Assembly (NCBI GenBank): GCA_018857735.1
Contig: JABMCL010000835.1
Location: 167,501 to 231,500, forward strand
Origin: Alviniconcha marisindica
Taxonomy: Eukaryota > Mollusca > Gastropoda > Provannidae
Length of the DNA: 64,000 nucleotides
Direction of reading: 5' to 3'
The notes under the pieces were generated by a model. The model was given only the letters and a program-made list of their open reading frames with translations, was not told where the DNA came from and did no database searches. Made by a program: the position numbers and the translations under genes. Positions 1-22,417 of the stretch are shown piece by piece (the first letter of the stretch is position 1; each line of letters begins with the position of its first letter).

Positions 1-540
1 AAGTGTAATAGAGGGCTTCTGTTATTTCCCGTTTAGCATTACAAACAGTCTAACTCTGTGAAGTGTAATAGAGGGCTTCTGTTATTTCCCGTTTAGCATT
101 GCAAACAGTCTAGCTCTGTGAAGTGTAATAGTGGGCTTCTCTTGTTCTACGTTTAGCATTGCAATCATTCTAGCTCTGTGAAGTGAAAAAGTGGGCTTCT
201 CTTGTTCCCAGTTTAGCATTGCAAACGGTCTAACTCTGTGAAGTGTAATATAGGACTTCTGTTATTTCCCGTTTAGCATTGCAAACAGTCTAGCTCTGTG
301 AAGTGTAATATAGGACTTCTGTTATTTCCCGTTTAGCATTGTAAACAGTCTAGCTCTGTGAAGTGTAATAGTGGGCTTCACTTGTTCTACGTTTAGCATT
401 GCAATCATTCTAGCTCTGTGAAATGAAAAAGTGGGCTTCTCTTGTTCCCAATTTAGCATTGCAAACGGTCTAACTCTGTGAAGTGAAATAGTGGGCTCCT
501 ATTGTTTCCCGTTCAGCATTGCAAACAGTCTAACTCAGTA
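1..540. repeat. 60-bp satellite, nine units, with four-unit higher-order pattern
   Basis: Units start every 60 bases from position 1 with AAGTGTAATA or a variant. Sequence types run A A B C, A A B C, then a ninth variant unit: units 3 and 7 share TTGTTCTACG, units 4 and 8 share GTGAAAAAGTGGG or a one-base variant, and units 5-6 share ATATAGGACTTC. This implies a 240-bp higher-order repeat. The array is cut by the window start. Confidence 0.95.
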
Positions 541-882
541 ACCCGAAATATCATGTCAGATCTTGTTCATGCACCAGGCACAAGCAGTGCACCCGAAAGA
601 ATAATCCTTTGAAACGGAATACGGGTCAATAATGGGGCCCAATTTGCAACTGAAATGCCAGACAAACATATTTACTTTTCTCGTGGGAGCGCCCGGGTTT
701 TCATGTATTCATGTATTCCTTTTTGTGTATAATATGTTGCTATTTTTTGCTTATTTATCTACACGTCTATTTATGGTGAGGGTGCAGGTGGCATTGGGAA
801 TGTGTCAGCCAAGGAAGGAAAGCAGAGGAAGAGGAACTACCCCCACCCCCCACTCCCAACTGTTCTACTTCTTCTATGCCCT
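541..882. other. Unassigned stretch
   Basis: No gene, repeat family or RNA recognised between the satellite and the first (CT)n tract. Confidence 0.6.
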
Positions 883-1040
<158 letters not shown>

Positions 1041-1313
1041 GAAAATTGAATTTTTTATTTTTTCGCTCCTGTTGTTTTTCACTGCTCTTTTTTTCCATTT
1101 CCGTTGCAGTCGCTGTCTCGTTTTATATGTGTTGTTATCATTATTATTATTATTGATGCTGTATTTGTATTGATGCTGCCTTCTGTCATAATATTTGACT
1201 GTGAATGTCTTTGTTATTAGTAGTACTGTAGCAACGGCAGATATGTGAGTCGGCCTTTGTGCTAATATCTTCGCCGTTGAGAAATAAGTTCAATCAATCA
1301 ATCAATCAATCAG

Positions 1314-1489
1314 TCAGCTCTCTCTCTCTCTTCTCTCTCTCTCTCTCATCTCTCTTCTCTCTCTCTCTCTCTCTCTTCTCTCCCCTCTCTCTCTCTCCTC
1401 CTCCTCCTCTCTCTCTCTCTCTCTCCTCTCATCTCTATCTCTGTCTGCTCTCTTCTCGTCTGTCCTGTCTGTCTGTCTGTCTGTCCGTC

Positions 1490-1520
<31 letters not shown>

Positions 1521-1612
1521 TCTCCTCTCTCCTCTCTCTCTCTCTCCTTCTCCTCTCCTCTCTCTCTTCTCTCTCTCCTCTCTCCTCTCTTCTCTTCTCA
1601 CAACCACACCAC

Positions 1613-1659
<47 letters not shown>

Positions 1660-3040
1660 CACACCACACACACCCCACACACACAACACACAACACACAC
1701 ACACACAAAACACACACACACACACACACACACAACAACACAAACACACTCACCCGCCCCAGTCTCACCCATTAATTTCCTTCTTTAGAACAAAACGTAT
1801 TTTTTTAACAATGGGTGATTTATTTGGTGTATCGGTTGGCCGACATTTATTACAAGAAAAGAAAAAAATACAACCCCACCCCAACCCACCGGCACTTTCA
1901 AGTTTTTGTTTGTTGTAGTTGTTTTTGTTTTTTGTTGTTGTTGTTAGGGGGAGGGGGGGGGGGGGGGCTTTTTCCCCAAATAAAAAAGGGGAACACCAAA
2001 AATACGAACCACTCCACCATACCCCACACACAACCACAACCACCCCACACACACCCCCCACACACACATGCATCTCATGCACCAGCCCCCCCACACACAC
2101 ACACACAAACACAACCCACACACACACACCCACCCCCCACTCCCCCCCCCCCCCCCCCCCCACCACACACACAACACGCAGGGTTAAAGTTGCTTTTTCG
2201 TCCACAGAAACCACATGTTTTAGGGGAAGGGGGAAGGGCCCACCCCGCTTTACACAGCTCTCTCTCTCTCTCTCTCTCTCCTCTCCCTCTCTCTCTCTTC
2301 CCTCTCTCTCTCTCTCCTCTCTCTCAAACACCCACACCGCACGCAAAAGCACGCACGCACGAAAGCCCCACCAGGGACCCGGCCCCGGACGCACGCAACG
2401 CACCCCCCACCACGCACCACGCAGCACGCAGCACACTCACCACAACACAACACACACACACCACACAACCACACACACACACCAAACCCAAAATCACCAC
2501 ACACCACACAACACAACACACTCACCCACCCCAACACCCACACACACACACACACAACACACACACACACCCCACACACACAACACCCACACAACACACA
2601 CCCCAAAACACACACACACCCACACACACACACACAACCACACACACCACACACACACCCCCACACACACACACACCAAAAACACCCACCCACACCACAC
2701 ACACACACCACCACACACACACAAACACACACACCACACACACACACCCCAAACCCCACAACACACACAACAACACCAACACACAACACACACCACACCA
2801 CACACCAACACAACACACACACACACAACCAAAACAACAACCCCAAAAACACACACACACACACACACACAAAAAACCCACCACACAACACACACACACA
2901 CACACACAAACCCCACACACACACAACACACACCCACACACACACACACAACCCCACCACACACACACAACACACACACACACACACACACACAAAACCC
3001 CCACACACACACAACCACACAACACACACAACAAGCCCCC
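1314..3040. repeat. Complex pyrimidine and CA low-complexity region
   Basis: TC-rich compound repeat (1318-1600), CA repeats (1614-1750), a G run (1951-1967), a C run near 2143-2161, a TC block (2257-2325) and a long impure CA tract (2440-3030) with many CC and AA slips. No coding sequence; reading frames here are artefacts of composition. Confidence 0.9.
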
Positions 3041-4745
3041 CCAAAAGCCAACCCCAGGCCCCAGAGCAGAAAAGGTGGATTTTGGGCCCCTGGCTGAGAG
3101 AAAAGGCTAAAGTCGGGCAGTAAAAGCGAGAGGCACAAACCCCGCCCTCCCCTTCACTTTCGGGCGGGGCGTGCTGAAGGGAAGGGCGGGACCTGAAGAC
3201 AGGATGTACGCAATATAACTTCTCCCCCCCCCCTACCCCCCACTTCCTCCCTCCCCCCCTTCTCCCGCTTCCCAGCGATTCATAACCTGCAAACCACAAT
3301 CTCCGCATTAAAACCGTCATGAATTCTCACGCTGGTTCCGGTGAGATCCCTCGCCAAAACAACAACGAACTAGCTAACAAAAACAACAAAACAAAACCAC
3401 AAAAGCCTAACAAACAAAACACAAACAACAACAAAACAAACGTAGAACAAAACAACAACAACAACAACAAAACAGAGAACAAAACAAAACAACAAAAAAC
3501 GAAACAAACGACCAAAAATTTTCGACCCTCCCGATCCCTACCCCCCGAAAAAATAATTTATGAACAAAAATTGAAAATCCCCTTTAAACCTCTTTTTTCC
3601 CCACTCCCTCCCCCACCCCACCAAACACCACAAAACACACACACACACACACAACCCCCACCCCACACACACACACCCCACACACACACCCCCCCACACA
3701 CAAAACACACGCACACCCCGCCCCCCCCTCCCCTTACTCACCTCCTAATTCTCACAAAACTCAGCCAAATCGTTCGACGACTAAATACAGTAACTGTCTC
3801 TCTTCACCGTTTAATTGACCAATGTGGCTCACATGCGCCTCGCTCACCTCGACTACACCAACTAACCAACCCGGCAACCACCACCACCAAGAAAGAAAGG
3901 GAAAAGGGAAGGGTTATAATGAAGGAAGAAGAGGAAAAGAAGAAAGAAGAAAAAAAATAAAAAAAGAAGATGGGTTTGTTTTTTAGGTACGCGGTTTTTC
4001 CTCGCGGAAAGGCACTAGGCTGGGAAGCAAAACCTTTTGGTTCGCTACCGCTTCGGCTCTACTTTTCTTCAAAAAAGGGTTTTGGTTTTGTGGACATGTT
4101 TGTGACTTTGTCCCCCCCAATCAAGAAACATTAAAATGGGTCTCTCGGCCCCCTTAAAGGAAACATTTTTTTTGGTGACAGTGTCCTTTTTCTCCTCCCC
4201 TTTCCCCCCCTCCATACCCCCCCCCCCCCCCCCCCCCCCACCCCCTTTTTCCCCCTCCCTAATAGCTTTTGTTTCTGTGGACATTAAACACCCTGTTTAC
4301 TTATCAAAAGGGCGGAAGAAGAAGAAGAAAAGAAGAGCAAAACAACAATAAACCGGGAAAACGAAAATGATGAGTGGGCGTGCTGATTGCTATAATTCAT
4401 ATCAGGTCAGCGAACCACGGCGGCAACTAACATAAAATCATCTAGCTGTTGCGTAAATGTAAGTAAAAGTAATAAGATCCCGCAAATATATCCCCGACGT
4501 CTAACATCGGAAGCGACCAACAAAAACAAAACAAAGCAAAAAAGAAACAAAAAACACGCACGCAGGCCAGAATAGAAAAGGCAGATAACTACCGCCGTGC
4601 CACCGGAAATAGAACGACGAGAGGCACCAAACAGGAAGTGTGGCGCACAGCCTCTCCATGGCGGTGGCAGCGGAGGCGGTCAGAATGTGCAGACACGCTG
4701 TCCCCCTGTCCCTCATCTGTGCAATAAAGGACGACCGAAAGTCGG
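3041..4745. other. Gene-free, low-complexity stretch
   Basis: Contains C-rich (3215-3265), AAC-rich (3355-3510), CA/C-rich (3600-3735) and GA-rich (3890-3965) patches, and a C run near 4218-4240. A piece near 4270 (TTTCTGTGGACATTAAACACC) resembles a dispersed repeat end. No gene recognised. Confidence 0.7.
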
Positions 4746-4884
4746 CTAAGCCTCTTTCATGTGGAAGCCATCATGCTGTTAATGCCTGTACCTACTAGCG
4801 TCAAGCAGGACGGGAGCGGCAACGTTAAACACATCACTGCATCTTTTAAAATGGTCCACCAACAACTCTCGTTACGACCATCGC

Positions 4885-5110
4885 CAGTCTTGCGGACATC
4901 CTCCGTGGCAAACTCCAAGCATCGGTTTACGACATGCTTCCTCCAACCACTGCCATGCTTTGATTACGCCATAGGATTTATTTATTTTAACTGTCAGTTA
5001 ACGGACAATTTTTCGTTGGTGCTCAATGGCAGTACGCTCGTAACAGACAACTCAAAGTATATCAGGTGTTTATTTCATAACTGCCCACGTTGCTTACGCC
5101 AGCGCAAATA
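4885..5110 (+). repeat. Dispersed repeat family B, reverse module
   Basis: Shares CCAAGCATCGGTTTACGACATG, GATTACGCCATAGG-like and GCTTACGCCAGCGCAAATAAA blocks with 40690-40940 (same strand) and with 19845-20050 (opposite strand). Likely a SINE or MITE family; the class was not recognised. Confidence 0.6.
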
Positions 5111-5240
5111 AAACCCAAATCGTTTGAATCAAGATCAAACCTTTTTTCTCTCTCTCTATCTCTTTTTTTTTTTTTTTTTTTTTAAACCCGGAATGGACGC
5201 GCTTCATGTTTACGTGCGTGCTTCGACGCTATAATGCTTC

Positions 5241-5395
5241 CACAGTCTTATTAGTATCTACACTTTCTGGAGGGCGCTGACAGCATCGGTGGACAGCTGT
5301 AGGGAGATAACGAGTGCCCCTTCAGTGGTGTAACCAATTCTGGCAGAGTTTGGAGGAAGGTGCCGGAAAGCGATGCTCGGAGTATGCTTCCATGG
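5241..5395 (+). repeat. Dispersed repeat family B, forward copy
   Basis: Shares GACAGCATCGGTGGACAG and GTAACCAATTCTGGCAGAG with 25980-26130. The same blocks, split by an insert of about 250 bp, occur at 41030-41445, and in reverse at 19385-19505. Confidence 0.7.
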
Positions 5396-5598
5396 CTCTA
5401 ACGGCAAAGTCAAAGCAAGTGATTCGCTATCTCTTCCAAAGGTACGAATGGCTATCGTCATAATTATGCCGAAAATATGTACACATTTCTATACATTCTC
5501 CAGCTAACTTAAGTCTTCGTTTCTGTACCTCTTTAACGCTGTTAAAAATTATTTAAAAATCTGTCTAGTCTTGCACTTGTTTTGAGACCAAAAGAAGG

Positions 5599-5600
<2 letters not shown>

Positions 5601-5631
<31 letters not shown>
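5601..5631. repeat. (G)n homopolymer
   Basis: A run of about 31 G, G-quadruplex-prone. The exact length is likely unreliable in any assembly. Confidence 0.9.
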
Positions 5632-5632
<1 letters not shown>

Positions 5633-5753
5633 GAGAAAATAATAACTTTAATGATGATGATTTCCGGCAGTTTATCCCAGGTAGTTGGGGCTTGACACGA
5701 AAACGATTCCAGTGTGTGCATCGGTCATTCAACCGAAGCTAACGTTGATCGTC

Positions 5754-6410
5754 AGTGTTAAGCCCGTTCTTAATTGGGCGAATGTTTGTTCACGAACCTA
5801 GTTGGGAGTATTCGGCGAACCTAGTTGGTTCTTTATTGGGCGAACTTTTCTTCGCGAACCTAGTTGAAGTATTCGTCGAACTGCAAACGAAGGTATATTT
5901 GGGGTCCAAAAAGCTTCGCTCAACATGTTCTGGGAACATTCGCCCTATTCGACGAACAATTGCCTCTGACTGGCTGAGAGCAGAGCTCTCCTGTGGAGGA
6001 GGAAGAAATAAAAATAAAAATGGATAGACGGTGTCGCTAGGTTCTTCACTCGCTTCGGAGGGAATTTGTTTATTTGTTGACTTGTAGGAGGCGCAGCCTT
6101 GTCTCGGGGACCCAGAATGCGATAGTAGTTAGTTGAATTACCCTGTGAGGGATGATTAAAGTATATTGACTTGACTTGAGTTAGCCTACATTTTCGATCA
6201 TGCTGTCTGCTGCGCGTCTGCCGCAAGTTCGGGCCGCAAGCTTGCATCTCATTACAAGCCAGCTGAGAACGAAGTAAAGTTCGTCGAACTGTCCGAACCA
6301 CGTTCGGCGAACTAAAAGTTCAATTAAGAAACGAATCATAGTTCGTCGAAGTGTCCGAAGTACGTTCGGCGAACAAACATTCGCCCCGAGTTAAGAACGG
6401 GCTTGACACT
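5754..6410. mobile_element. Foldback / MITE-like element with terminal inverted repeats
   Basis: The left end AGTGTTAAGCCCGTTCTTAA is the inverse of the right end TTAAGAACGGGCTTGACACT, and the match continues inward (GGCGAATGTTTGTTC against GAACAAACATTCGCC). Internal GCGAACCTAGTTG-like blocks repeat. No transposase ORF and no clear target-site duplication seen. Confidence 0.75.
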
Positions 6411-7263
6411 CTCTGAGCATGCTCATCGGATTTCTACATGCAAGCAGAGACCTCCTCCACACCGGAGGCTCGTTCTCAGAGGGAGGGTGGAGGGAGGGGG
6501 CAGGAGGGAGTGTGGAGGTAGAGGGGCAAGGGGGGGGGGGGGGGGGGAGGGGGGTCATTTTATGAACAGGCGGTTAAAGAGAGAGTAGTAGCGACGTAAA
6601 ATAGCAATTAATATTTACCAAGCTGGGAAGAAAGGACGCTAAATAGCAGCGCCGTTATGAACGCGTCCCGGAATCCCCCGCAGAGAAGGAAATTTCACGA
6701 TCATGTTGGACAAATAAATACTGTCAGTGATGAACCCTGAGCTTCCGTCTCGCTGCGTACCGTGCTGACCCCCTACCCCTCCTGTCCCAGATCACGTGGT
6801 CGTTATGATAATGAGGGAGACAAAGGTCGTCAGTGATTGGCTGCATGGTGTGTGCTGTGCGAAGTCTGTGTCGGACAAGTTGAAAAGAGAGCCGAGGTGT
6901 GGGCGTTATATTAATAACGCAACGCAAAGTTACTGCATGGTTCATATTGTGTAACGCGCATGCGTTGTGGTCATTGTTATACGTAAAAGACAGTGGCAAT
7001 CCTCTTTCGGTTCATTTCAGTGGAATCACAAAACCTGCAGCCAAGGAACGAGACCAAGGCAAACAAAGGAATGATCCAACCAACCAGCCAACCAACCAAA
7101 GATACGTATTTACAGTGATATTTAAATATTGTTTCATAAATTTAAGTTTTACATTGTGAAATGCAAGCAAGTTTTATTTTTATTTTGCATATGTGCTTTG
7201 ATGGTGCCTTTGTGGTATAATTGCATAACCGTACACGCATTTTAAGGAATCAGAATTATGAGC

Positions 7264-7394
<131 letters not shown>

Positions 7395-7694
7395 ATCTGA
7401 TGTAAGTTCATATGCATTGGATCAGAGCAAATCAAAATAAGAAAACAGAACAGAGTGCTAGATGAAACAAATGCAAATCCTGTAGTTGACAAAGAACAAA
7501 ATCTTTAAGACTGAACAGTCCACATAAGATTAACAACTAAATAAAGAGAAAATTGAAATGTATACTTACAAATTCTGCGCACATTTTTTACACAAATAAA
7601 GGTACATTCATGTAACAGACAAAAGTAGTACCAGAAAGCAATTAAAACTTCCGAGTTTCATCCTCGATATATTATGCAGTCAATACATCAGTAC

Positions 7695-7757
<63 letters not shown>

Positions 7758-7763
7758 AGAGAG

Positions 7764-7885
7764 ACTCGAAAACTTTATTTTACAAGTAGAGAGAGAGAGA
7801 GAGAGAACTCGAAAACTTTAATACTCAAGGTTAGTAGCGTTAGGTCTATTTGGACCTATCTAACAGCCAGTCCTACAAACACAAA
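7764..7885 (-). mobile_element. SINE-like family A, nested partial copies next to (CT)n
   Basis: On the minus strand it reads GGACTGGCTGTTAGATAGG, then GTTTTCGAGTTC and (CT)n, then a second 3' end AAAATAAAGTTTTCGAGTC and again (CT)n. It matches the copies at 8041-8126, 31394-31480, 51007-51092 and 51203-51297. Confidence 0.75.
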
Positions 7886-7981
7886 TAAACACGACAATAC
7901 CACAAATAAATATTATAAGCACAATTAAGCAATTGATTAATGCAGTTTCATAGTTCCTACAAATGTGCAGAAACATCAGAA

Positions 7982-8040
<59 letters not shown>

Positions 8041-8045
<5 letters not shown>

Positions 8046-8126
8046 TCTGGAAAACTTTATTTTACAAGGATTGCAGTTTAGGTTCCTTCAAAACCTGTAT
8101 AACAACAAGTTCTTGCTAAGTTGCTA
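8041..8126 (-). mobile_element. SINE-like family A copy
   Basis: On the minus strand TTAGCAAGAACTTGTTG leads to CCTAAACTGCAATCCTTG and AAAATAAAGTTTTCCAGAG, then (CT)n. The AATAAA it carries lies 233 bases past the hydrolase stop codon and could serve as the poly(A) signal. Confidence 0.75.
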
Positions 8127-8293
8127 ATCGATAATTAAAAAATAATAATCACAAGGCATCATTTTTATACATATACTGATGAAGCATGAACGAATGAGTG
8201 TTGTTTATACATGAAACATGAAAACTTCCACCCAAAACTTGCGTGCTCATAGCGCCAGAGAGAGAGAGAGTACAGGGATTCAACAACATTCCA

Positions 8294-18157
<9,864 letters not shown>

Positions 18158-18160
<3 letters not shown>

Positions 18161-18570
18161 AGACGTAAACATCCGCTTGCGTAAATAGACGTCAGGGATC
18201 CCTCTGTGGACCGTATGTGACACATCCGCTGGACAAGCGGCTCAAATCTGTGTGACTGCAGTGAGCAGAGCACCTTTAAACCAAAAATGGGCGACAGCAG
18301 TGAATCGTAGATTCGTCCGATATCCGCTTTTGTTGGCTAGGCTGAGATTTGAACCAGCAAAAAATATGACAGTCACACCCCATTCCGCCAGTCACTGTCT
18401 CTGTTTGGTACAAGTACTTGCGACATCTGCTGTTCAGTGATAAAGCCAGAGCGCGCGAACGTGTGCCTGGTTGAAGTTGTTTGGTCGCAATCAGAAATGT
18501 AATAAAAATAATAGGGCAGTGACAATTTAGATAAGGAAATCGACGTATGAAACACATGTTAACAATTCCA

Positions 18571-18621
<51 letters not shown>

Positions 18622-18810
18622 ATTTAGTCAGGGTGTACAATTAATACAGCATTTAACCACACACACACACACACACACTGTGCGACGTCAGTCTATAGAA
18701 ATAAAAGCGCGCCATGACATATGTCAGACGGACTAGTAATCGTTTTGTCTCACATGCATATAACTGGTCAGGTCTAGCTTTGTGAACAGCGCGCCTGCTT
18801 GCTTGTTGTG

Positions 18811-18902
<92 letters not shown>

Positions 18903-19209
18903 TGTGTGTGTGTGTGTGTGTGTGTTTGTGTGCTTGCGGGCACAATAACGATGCGAGAGAGAGAGACAGACAGACAGACACAGACAGACAGACAGACAGA
19001 CAAACAGAGAGTATCCATATGAAACATATAAAAGTGATTATTTCTCGAAATGCTGCCACCCACAATCCGCATTGGACAATTCTGACATTTAAATTACCAG
19101 CCAAAATTTCCCGCTGACATAACATGTGCAGACAGAGAACCAAGATAAAGATCCGGAGAGAAAACAATAAACCCAAACACACGCACATACATACAGAGGG
19201 TTGCTTTTC

Positions 19210-19242
<33 letters not shown>

Positions 19243-19264
19243 TTTTTTTTTTTATTTTTACGGT

Positions 19265-19338
<74 letters not shown>

Positions 19339-19600
19339 CCAACACAGCCAAGAAAGGATCCACAGCAGCACATCTGTGATCCGGTTCCGAAGTCTAGTCA
19401 TACGTCACATTCCAAGCATCGCTTTCGGGCGCCCATCTCTGCCATTCTGATTGAATACGCCACTGAAGGGGTATGCTATCTCCGCGCAGCAGTCAGCACC
19501 CTCCGAAAGGTTTAGACATTCCTGAGACCAGTGGAAGCAACATAACGTCGAGGCACAACACGGGTAAACATTTTTTTTTACTTAGTCTCGATTCAAACGA
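18158..19600. other. Gene-free stretch with microsatellites
   Basis: Holds (TG)n at 18577-18620, (TGCG)n at 18821-18903 flanked by TG, GACA near 18962-19005, TC near 19215-19240, (CA)n at 19268-19335, and a reverse family B copy at 19385-19505. No gene seen. Confidence 0.7.
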
Positions 19601-19625
19601 TTTTGGTTTTATTTTATCATCGGCG

Positions 19626-19828
19626 GGGAGCTGCCACAAGTATCATTTTTGTCGCGACAAACACGTCGTTTGTCGCGACAGAATTATGTTTGTCGCGATA
19701 AAAATATTTTGTCGTGACAAAACATTTGTCGCGACAAACATAATTTTGTCGCGACAAAAGTTATGTCACGACAACCACATCTTTGTCACCACAAAAGAAA
19801 AGAGAAAAAGATATTTGTGGCAGCTCCC
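19626..19828. mobile_element. MITE-like element with an array of eight TTTGTCGCGACAAA palindromes
   Basis: Terminal inverted repeat GGGAGCTGCCACAAGTATC at 19626-19644, matched with one mismatch by the inverse of 19810-19828. Between them are eight copies or variants of a 14-base palindrome, starting at about 19648, 19669, 19689, 19708, 19725, 19745, 19763 and 19782, spaced 17-21 bp. No ORF inside. Confidence 0.8.
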
Positions 19829-19844
19829 ACCCATGATATTATTT

Positions 19845-20050
19845 GTGCTGGCGTAAGCAATGTGGGTTGGTTATTAGAGAAGCGCCTAATATGAGTTGCC
19901 TCTTGCTAACTTACTGCGGTTTGAACACCAGTTAAAAAAAACAGTCAGTTAGCGAACATTTTTGGTGGAGACCTATGGCGTAGCCAATTATGGAACTGGT
20001 TGCAGGGAGGCTGTCATAAATCGATGCTGGGAGTTTAGTCGTACATTTGA
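19845..20050 (-). repeat. Dispersed repeat family B, reverse copy
   Basis: GTGCTGGCGTAAGCAATGTG and CCTATGGCGTAGCCAATTATGG are the inverse of blocks in 4885-5110 and 40690-40940. Confidence 0.6.
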
Positions 20051-20819
20051 GCTTAGGCAGGACAGTCAAGAACGGTCTTAGACCCGTGTGGTGGTTGTTG
20101 TTTCTTGTACTGTACTTTTTTATATTTTAATGTCGACACTAAAGTCTGTATCAACAGAAGTCAAGTGTGTACGGGCTGGCAATAACTTTCTTTTATCGCC
20201 CCGTCACAGGAACCGCACGTCAACCATGTGTGTGTGTGTGTATATATATATAAACAGACTCAAGTCATCCGTCAAAGATGTGCGTTTCCGATCCACCCAC
20301 ACCAACGCCTTCACCAAGTAACGAACTGAATGGATGTGGCTTAATGCAGTTCATGCTTGTAGACGCCTTTACAAAAAAAAAGAGAGAGCAAATACTCGGC
20401 CAATTCACATTCAAAACTGAAATGTACCCCCCCCCCCCCCCTTAACCACGCCCCCGTTTGCGAGCTGTCACAACTTTCCGAAAATATACAACTTTGTGAC
20501 GATATTGATAATTAAAGTTCCACAGAGGTTATCATGCTATCTCACTTTGATAGTTGCCACAGAAAGCTCTGGAAGCTATCGATCGCCACGTCTTGGATTG
20601 AAGGAACTACAAAAATTACACTGATTCACAGTGTTCTTTTTTATGCAAGTACAACTGCAGTATGCCGGTCATGCAGTGTTGAGGAAAGCTTCGCACAGTG
20701 AGGCTTGGAACAAAACGGTTACTTGATCGACGAGAACCTTAAAATTAATATCCTTGAGACAAGACCGTTTTCGTGTTATTGCATCAGTCTGACATACACA
20801 CAGATTCAGACAAGAACGT

Positions 20820-20876
<57 letters not shown>

Positions 20877-21006
20877 ACTGTCAACACATGTGAAAGCGTA
20901 CTAAGGACACATTTTATTGGCAAATGTTCAACTTCATCTTCGGGTGTAATCATCGACAAAAAACAAAAAACAAAAAAATCGATCAATCGTACATTTAAGA
21001 AAAAGA

Positions 21007-21075
<69 letters not shown>

Positions 21076-21700
21076 GTATCGTAGTGGTCTTCTCTCCCTC
21101 AGTTCAGCAGCACGTATCCTATGTATACACAATTTCGTCCGTCTTTCATCTCCCTGTACAGTCAAAAGTTTGGAGCAAATGAACACCAAACACTGATCTG
21201 CATCTAATAAGTAACAGGCCTATCGTACACCTGCATCAAGACGAAAGAGGTCTATTCCATGAATCATTTGTTTGACAGTGCTTGAACAGTCAGCATCGGG
21301 ATGCACTGATCCGATTCGATTAAGATTTCACGCGAACGAATCACCACAGCAGACGGAGAGACCACCTCGATACTGAGACAGATAACAAATAAAAATCGGA
21401 ACAACAACAACGCTACTCTTCAGGTTCGGCCACTGTCGAACAAGGCAAACACAAACGCACAGGCAGGTCGCCCGGGAAACAAACGAAACACGTTAGTCAG
21501 TCACTGGATTTTAACGCCCTATCAGCCGCACAGGGTCAGCTCAGGACAATCAAATTCCCGTCGTAATATGGAAATGCACATTTCAAAACTCTTCTCATGA
21601 GCAAACCCCTTTCTCCAGGCCAGTCTGCAACAACGCGATCTGTTGGTAGTACCTGGCTGTGATACCTAGGGCCGGCTGGCCAAGTCCACATCGAGAAAGG
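20051..21700. other. Gene-free stretch
   Basis: Holds a C run near 20428-20442, (CA)n at 20822-20872 and (CT)n at 21010-21073. No coding region, RNA or element recognised in the rest. Confidence 0.65.
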
Positions 21701-21714
21701 CTGGGCTCTGCGCG

Positions 21715-22270
21715 TCTTCTTTAGTCTTAATGTTGCTTTACGTCCACAGAGACGGTAGGGGCCAATAAGGACGGAAGCCCAGGTCGTCCACCTCCTCTCT
21801 CCTACAAACACGAGATCCTGAGCTCCGATCTCTGCGTGTCTACCTGTTGGGCCTTAAAGACTTCTTCTTTCACGGTACTTTACGTCCACAGAGACCGTAA
21901 GGACTACTAGGGACGGGGAGGCCACCTCGACCTTCGCACAGCTCCGATCTCTGCGTGTCGACCTGCTGGGCCTTAAAGACTTCTCCTTTCGTGGTGCTTT
22001 ACGTCCACAGAGACCGTCGGGACTATCAGGGGCGGGGAGCCCGGGACGGCCACCTCCACAGAGCCCAGGAGCTCTGCCTTCAAGACAACCCCATGGCCCC
22101 ACTCCTAGCCTCGCTTTCCGGCACCCTGTCTCCTGCTAGGGGGGGAGGCAAAAGATGTTGTAAACCGACGCATGCCCCGTGGCTTGCTCACGTTGTAAGC
22201 CTCGCACTCCGGCACCCTGTCTCCTCCTACGGGGGAAGGCAAAAGACGTTGTAAACCGACGCTGGCAGCG
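21715..22270. repeat. Tandem repeats with unit of about 115 bp, and a second roughly 100-bp pair
   Basis: CTTTACGTCCACAGAGAC recurs near 21735, 21878 and 21998, with TCCGATCTCTGCGTGTC between. A second pair (GGAGGCAAAAGATGTTGTAA and its variant near 22237) follows at 22125-22262. Confidence 0.8.
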
Positions 22271-22373
22271 TTCTGCTCCATGCCGCGGGCTTGCTCAGGC
22301 CGCACACGTTGCAAGGGCGACAACTCGAGCGACGGCTCACAAGTGCTGGCCGACACTCCGGTTAGTTTCTCAT

Positions 22374-22377
<4 letters not shown>

Positions 22378-22416
<39 letters not shown>
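22378..22416. repeat. (TA)n microsatellite
   Basis: Pure alternating TA of about 38 bases. Confidence 0.95.

Positions 22417-22417
<1 letters not shown>

Noticed and set aside
2250..3320. Long open frames of several hundred codons on both strands
   Set aside because: They only translate CA, CT and C-rich low-complexity sequence. The same holds for frames at 16284-16931, 17427-18223, 8838-9350, 18653-19188 and 60823-61702.
4761..5111. 116-codon plus-strand open frame
   Set aside because: It lies mostly in dispersed repeat family B, with no recognisable protein features.
18330..18480. B-box-like GGTTCAAATCTC on the minus strand
   Set aside because: No convincing A box at the right distance and no cloverleaf could be drawn. 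Perhaps a SINE scrap.
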